Shown: one piece after another, positions 60,539-64,000 of the stretch
How positions within the stretch are numbered: the stretch's first letter is position 1
Layout of the letters: every line of letters starts with the position of its first letter
Origin: Microbacterium azadirachtae
Lineage (GTDB): Bacteria > Actinomycetota > Actinomycetes > Actinomycetales > Microbacteriaceae
NCBI RefSeq assembly: GCF_000956505.1
Contig: NZ_JYIX01000037.1
Location: 124,001-188,000, forward strand
DNA: 64,000 nucleotides
Direction of reading: 5' to 3'
Made by a program: the position numbers and the translations under genes
Notes under the pieces: model-generated
The model's input: only the letters and a program-made list of their open reading frames with translations
Databases searched by the model: none
What the model was told of the DNA's origin: nothing

Positions 60539-60745
60539 ATGACCCGAGAACCGTCCGACGAGGACAAGGCGATCGCCGACGTCATCGAACGTCTCCAGGC
60601 GAGGTTCCCCCAGACCGCGGAGATCGAGATCGACGGCGCCGTCCGAGACGCGCAGCGATCGTTCGAGCGGGCCAGGGTGCGCGACTTCGTGCCGGTCCTC
60701 GTCGAGCGCGAAGCCCGCGCGCGGATCGAGCGCCCGGTCCACTGA
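60539..60745 (+). CDS. Three-helix bundle dimerisation domain protein
   Basis: 68 residues from ATG 60539. The pattern DKAIADVIERLQARFPQTAE, then IDGAVRDAQRSFERARVRDF and VPVLVEREARARI is that of the actinobacterial three-helix-bundle dimerisation domain, often found alone or fused to ArsR- or phosphatase-type proteins. No partner gene is adjacent. Role unknown, probably protein-protein contact. Confidence 0.7.
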   Translation: MTREPSDEDKAIADVIERLQARFPQTAEIEIDGAVRDAQRSFERARVRDFVPVLVEREARARIERPVH

Positions 60746-60889
60746 GGCGGCGGGATCCCGGGCTTTTCACCGCCGCGCTGCGCCGGCACCTGGATCTCGA
60801 CCCCGCACCCGAGGTCTGAGCGGTCGGCGTCGCGTCAGCCCTGGGCGAACTCCGCCCGCGGGCCGTGGAGCCGGGCGGAGACTCTGGTC

Positions 60890-61810
60890 ATGGACGACAG
60901 CGAAGCGCTCGACGCCTACTCGGCGACGGTCGTGCGCGTCGCGGAGACGGTGCTGCCCTCGGTCGCCGCCGTGAGCGTCCGCACCGACGGCGGAGCCGGC
61001 GCCGGGAGCGCCTCGGTGTTCCGCGAGGGCCTTCTGCTCACGAGCGCGCACGTCGTGGCCGGCGCGCGCGAGGTCGGCCTCGCCTTCACCGACGGCTCCT
61101 CCTCCCAGGCGCAGGTCGTCGGGTCCGATGTGCTGTCGGATCTGGCCGTGCTGCGGGCCCAGGGGCGGATCCCCGATCCGGTTCCGCTCGGCGACGCGGC
61201 GCACCTCAGAGTCGGGCAGTTGGTCGTCGCGCTCGGGAATCCGCTGGGACTCGCGGGCAGCGTGACCGCGGGGATCGTCTCGGCGCTCGGCCGTTCGCTG
61301 CCGACCGCGTCGGGGCGCGTGATCGACGAGGTGATCCAGACCGACGCCGCGCTGAACCCCGGCAACAGCGGGGGAGCGCTCGCCGACAGCGCGGGCCGGC
61401 TGGTCGGGGTGAACACCGCGGTCGCGGGCATCGGGCTCGGGCTCGCCGTGCCGATCAACGCGACGACCCTGTCGATCATCGACACGCTCGCCGCGTTCGG
61501 GCGCATGCGGCGGGCCTGGCTGGGGGTGGCCGGTGCCAAGGTCGCACTGACCCCCGAGGCTGCAGCCAAGGTCGGATCCCCGACCGGCATGCAGGTGATC
61601 TCGACCGTCCCGGGGAGCCCCGCTGCCATCGCCGGCGCCAGGGCCGGCGACATCGTCCTCTCGATCGACGGCATCGCGGTCTACGACCCGACCGGGTTGC
61701 AGCGGGTCATGGTCGAAGGGGCGATCGGGCGGCGGATGGAGATGGTCGTGCTGCGCAGCGGCGCCCTGATCGACCTGGTGCTGGAGCCCGAGGAGCTCCG
61801 GCTCGGCTGA
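60890..61810 (+). CDS. HtrA/DegP-like serine protease with PDZ domain, cytoplasmic form
   Basis: 306 residues. Trypsin-like triad: His54 in LTSAHVVAG, Asp84 in LSDLAVLRA and Ser160 in [13 protein letters not shown] domain follows at about 215-300 ([37 protein letters not shown]). There is no signal peptide or membrane anchor; the N-terminus is [15 protein letters not shown]. Most actinobacterial HtrA proteins are anchored, so this one acts in the cytoplasm or lacks its anchor. It probably removes damaged proteins. Confidence 0.88.
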   Translation: MDDSEALDAYSATVVRVAETVLPSVAAVSVRTDGGAGAGSASVFREGLLLTSAHVVAGAREVGLAFTDGSSSQAQVVGSDVLSDLAVLRAQGRIPDPVPLGDAAHLRVGQLVVALGNPLGLAGSVTAGIVSALGRSLPTASGRVIDEVIQTDAALNPGNSGGALADSAGRLVGVNTAVAGIGLGLAVPINATTLSIIDTLAAFGRMRRAWLGVAGAKVALTPEAAAKVGSPTGMQVISTVPGSPAAIAGARAGDIVLSIDGIAVYDPTGLQRVMVEGAIGRRMEMVVLRSGALIDLVLEPEELRLG

Positions 61811-61883
61811 CGCGCGTCCTGCACGCGTCCCGACAGGCTCGGGGCCCGAAAGGGAACGCGTGCACCCTGGATACGATGGCGAC

Positions 61884-62579
61884 GTGGCGGAGGCATCCCG
61901 GATCGAGACGCTCGGCATCATCGGCGCCGGGCGGGTCGGCAGCGTGCTCGCCCGGCTCGCGGTGTCGGCCGGATACCGGGTGCTGCTCGCGGCATCGTCG
62001 GATCCGGCCCGGATCGCGCGTGCGGCGCGGGCGCTCGGGGCGACCGCGGTCGGCGTGGCGGAACTCGCGCGCGAGGCCGACGCCGTGCTCCTCGCCCTGC
62101 CGCTCAGCAGGCACGCGACCCTGCCGGCCGAGCTGCTGCGGGGGAAGCTCGTGATCGACGCCATGAACTACTGGTGGGGCGACGGACTCCGCGGAGACCT
62201 CGACGATCCGCGCACGTCGACGAGCGAGACCGTGCAGCGGCACCTCGCCGGATCCCGGGTCGTGAAGGCCTTCAACCACATGGGCTACCAGGACCTCGAG
62301 GACGAGACCCGGCCCGCCGGCACTTCCGACCGCAAGGCGATCGCGATCGCCGGGGACGATCCGGACGACGTGGCGCGGGTGGCCCGGGTGGTCGACGACC
62401 TCGGGTTCGATCCGGTGGTCGCCGGCGGCCTCGCGAGCGGCATCATGCTGGAACCCGGCGCGGAGGCCTTCGGCGCCGACGTCGACGCCGCGGAGCTGCG
62501 GGCGATGCTGCAGCGGTTCCCGACATCGCAGCGCGGCATCGTCGTGGCGAGGGCCCGCGCGGCGGAACCGAACTCCTGA
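61884..62579 (+). CDS. NADP(F420)-dependent reductase-like protein
   Basis: 231 residues from GTG 61884; TACGAT lies 8 nt upstream, so the message may be leaderless. N-terminal Rossmann motif [20 protein letters not shown] (GxGxxG), then [25 protein letters not shown] and [15 protein letters not shown], the pattern of the F420-dependent NADP reductase/NADP oxidoreductase family. It would use NADP(H), perhaps with F420. Cofactor and substrate not proven. Confidence 0.83.
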   Translation: MAEASRIETLGIIGAGRVGSVLARLAVSAGYRVLLAASSDPARIARAARALGATAVGVAELAREADAVLLALPLSRHATLPAELLRGKLVIDAMNYWWGDGLRGDLDDPRTSTSETVQRHLAGSRVVKAFNHMGYQDLEDETRPAGTSDRKAIAIAGDDPDDVARVARVVDDLGFDPVVAGGLASGIMLEPGAEAFGADVDAAELRAMLQRFPTSQRGIVVARARAAEPNS

Positions 62580-62597
62580 GCAACCGCGGTCGAGCGC

Positions 62598-63494
62598 TCA
62601 GCCCCAGGCGGCCGCCCGTGGCACCACGAGCACGGGCACGCCCGCGTTCCGGACGATCTTCGTGCCGTGCGAACCGAGGAACACGCGCGCGAGCGGGTTG
62701 AGCGAGCTGGATCCGACCACCAGCAGATCGCCTTCGCTCCAGCCGACGTCGTCGATCGCCGCCGCCCACGAAGCGCCGACGCCGACCGCGAGCCCGTCGA
62801 CGGCGGGAGCCGGGTCGGCGATCTCGCCGAGCACCGTCGTGACGTGGTCGCGGATCTGCCCCTCCCACTCGACCAGGACCGGATCCTCCGCGCGGCCGCC
62901 CGCGCCGGCGAGGATTCCGAGCTCGGCGTCCGGGCGGACGGCGAACGACGCGATCCGCAGGCGCACCCCGCCGAGGGCGGCGACGGCGGCCGCACCGGGG
63001 ATGAGGTCCTGCGCGGCGCCGGATCCCCCGTACGCCACCGTCAAGCGGTCGAACCGCGCATCCACGCGCGCCCGGTAGCCGACCGGAGCGATCGCCACGG
63101 GAGCGGGGGAGGCGTGCAGCAGCGCCTCCGACACGGCCCCGAGAGCGATCCTTCCGGGCTCGCCGCGGACCGCGGATCCGAGCACGAGGGCGTCGGGGTG
63201 CTCCTGCTCCGCGAGCTCGAGAAGTCCGCGCCGGGCCGAGGCCGCCTCGTGCACGAGGTAGCGCGCCTTCACGGCGCCTCCGAGCACGCTCGCGGCGTGA
63301 TCGAGCACCTGGTCCGCCGCCTCGCGGTTGTGAGCCTGCCACTCCTGATCCACGCTCGCGCGCGAGGGCGGCCAGGCGGAGGAGACGACGGCGGCGACCA
63401 CGAGGTCGGTGTCGAGCGAGTTCGCGAGCTGGGCGGCGAGGGCGAGCACCGAGGACGATCGGCGCGCGGTGTCCAGTCCGACGAGGAGCGTCAT
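62598..63494 (-). CDS. Tandem universal stress protein
   Basis: 298 residues from ATG 63494, overlapping the permease stop (ATGA). Two Usp domains are seen: residues 1-140 (MTLLVGLDTARRSSSVLALA, then VLGSAVRGEPGRIALGAVSE) and 148-298 (RLTVAYGGSGAAQDLIP, then VVGSSSLNPLARVFLGSHGT and VPVLVVP). The second carries the ATP-binding GSxGTK-type end. Tandem Usp proteins coupled to an APC permease are a known actinobacterial arrangement; it may regulate the transporter. Confidence 0.9.
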   Translation of the reverse strand: MTLLVGLDTARRSSSVLALAAQLANSLDTDLVVAAVVSSAWPPSRASVDQEWQAHNREAADQVLDHAASVLGGAVKARYLVHEAASARRGLLELAEQEHPDALVLGSAVRGEPGRIALGAVSEALLHASPAPVAIAPVGYRARVDARFDRLTVAYGGSGAAQDLIPGAAAVAALGGVRLRIASFAVRPDAELGILAGAGGRAEDPVLVEWEGQIRDHVTTVLGEIADPAPAVDGLAVGVGASWAAAIDDVGWSEGDLLVVGSSSLNPLARVFLGSHGTKIVRNAGVPVLVVPRAAAWG

Positions 63495-64000
63495 CGCTCG
63501 CTCCGCTCCAGCGGACCAGGCTGGCGCACGACCGAGGTGAACGGCACATCGGCGCCGGGCGGCTGGTTGCCGGGCTGCAGCACGGAGCGCCGGCGTCCGT
63601 AGAAGAAGTAGAACGCGAGGAACAGGGCGACCCAGATCGCGAACACGAAGATCGTGACGGGCCGCAGCTGGGTAATGATCCAGAGGCATCCGGCGATCGA
63701 GAGGAGCGGCGTGATCGGGTACAGCGGCACCTTGAAGCCGCGCTCCAGATCCGGCTCGCGGCGACGCAGGATGATGAGGCCGACCGACACGACGAGGAAC
63801 GCGGCGAGCGTGCCGATGCTCGTCATCTCGGCGAGGAAGCTGATCGGGATGACGCCCGCGAGCACCGCGACGACGGCGGACACGATGATCGTGTTCTGGA
63901 CGGGGGTGCGCGTGCGCTCGTTGACCTTCCCGAAGATCGGCGGGACCATGCCGTCGCGCGACATCGCGAACAGGATCCGGGTCTGGCCGTACAGGGTGAC
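63491..64000 (-). CDS. APC-family amino acid permease, 5' part outside window
   Basis: The frame is open to the window edge, so only the last ~169 residues are seen. It covers the last four or so membrane segments: VTLYGQTRILFAMSRDGMVP, NTIIVSAVVAVLAGVIPISF, LAEMTSIGTLAAFLVVSVGL and RGFKVPLYPITPLLSIAGCL. This matches the cationic amino acid transporter (CAT/YfnA-type) branch. The C-terminus ends PGPLERSER. Its stop overlaps the universal stress protein start by 4 nt. Confidence 0.88.
   Translation of the reverse strand, partial: VTLYGQTRILFAMSRDGMVPPIFGKVNERTRTPVQNTIIVSAVVAVLAGVIPISFLAEMTSIGTLAAFLVVSVGLIILRRREPDLERGFKVPLYPITPLLSIAGCLWIITQLRPVTIFVFAIWVALFLAFYFFYGRRRSVLQPGNQPPGADVPFTSVVRQPGPLERSER

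Noticed and set aside
1..64000. tRNA, rRNA or riboswitch genes
   Set aside because: I looked for cloverleaf-like segments and CCA ends in the gaps and saw none that I could support; a covariance-model search would settle it.

Overview
The window is high-GC DNA with strongly G/C-ending codons, many GTG starts, ATGA/GTGA start-stop overlaps and several genes with little or no leader. Together with a DUF222-HNH protein, GAF-ANTAR regulators, a three-helix-bundle protein and two DUF7882-like paralogs, this points to an actinobacterium of the Microbacteriaceae (Microbacterium-like). The assignment is inferred from gene content; no marker gene is present.

Left chromosome arm (1-29500). The window opens in the 3' end of a GIY-YIG (T5orf172-type) protein, followed by a low-GC accessory patch with a coupled pair of membrane proteins and a broken small gene. 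From 2.8 to 12.6 kb lies an amino-acid cluster: a Cys/Met-metabolism PLP enzyme, an Lrp regulator, a homoserine dehydrogenase overlapping an aldehyde dehydrogenase, an APC permease overlapping an alanine racemase, two IclR regulators and a homocysteine S-methyltransferase. It reads as uptake and breakdown or salvage of methionine/homoserine-type amino acids. Next come two regulator/MFS pairs (MarR and LysR) with palindromes between them, a two-component system coupled to L-serine dehydratase, a TetR/ABC exporter unit with a leaderless-type promoter and an operator on the start codon, HrpB helicase, a flotillin, DUF222-HNH and a MarR regulator.

Mobile element (29506-54723 or 29506-47513). A Tn7-like transposon has tnsA-tnsB-tnsC-tniQ linked by 4-nt overlaps, followed by a second tniQ. 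Its left end has five roughly 20-bp repeats. Two right ends can be read: one at 47513, and one at 54723 whose outer 5 bp (GGACT) exactly repeat the 5 bp outside the left end. Cargo up to 47.5 kb is mainly defence: an XRE regulator, two unknown genes, type I restriction-modification (hsdM-hsdS-hsdR) with a coupled YgjP-like metalloprotease, and a TIR/macro-domain pair read as type II Thoeris, overlapped by a HIT-family gene. A membrane-protein/proline-rich-peptide pair is divergent to it. Between the two right ends are host-like genes: an MBL hydrolase, a desaturase with a coupled small membrane protein, two GAF-ANTAR regulators, a DUF7882-like gene, a frameshifted lipid kinase and an unknown gene.

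Right chromosome arm (54729-64000). This holds TetR and AraC regulators, a second DUF7882-like gene, a LuxR-type regulator next to a perfect 18-bp palindrome, a DUF302-like protein, a methyltransferase, a LysE exporter, a long perfect inverted repeat, a three-helix-bundle protein, an HtrA-like protease without an export signal, a reductase-like protein, and a universal stress protein coupled to an APC permease that runs off the edge.
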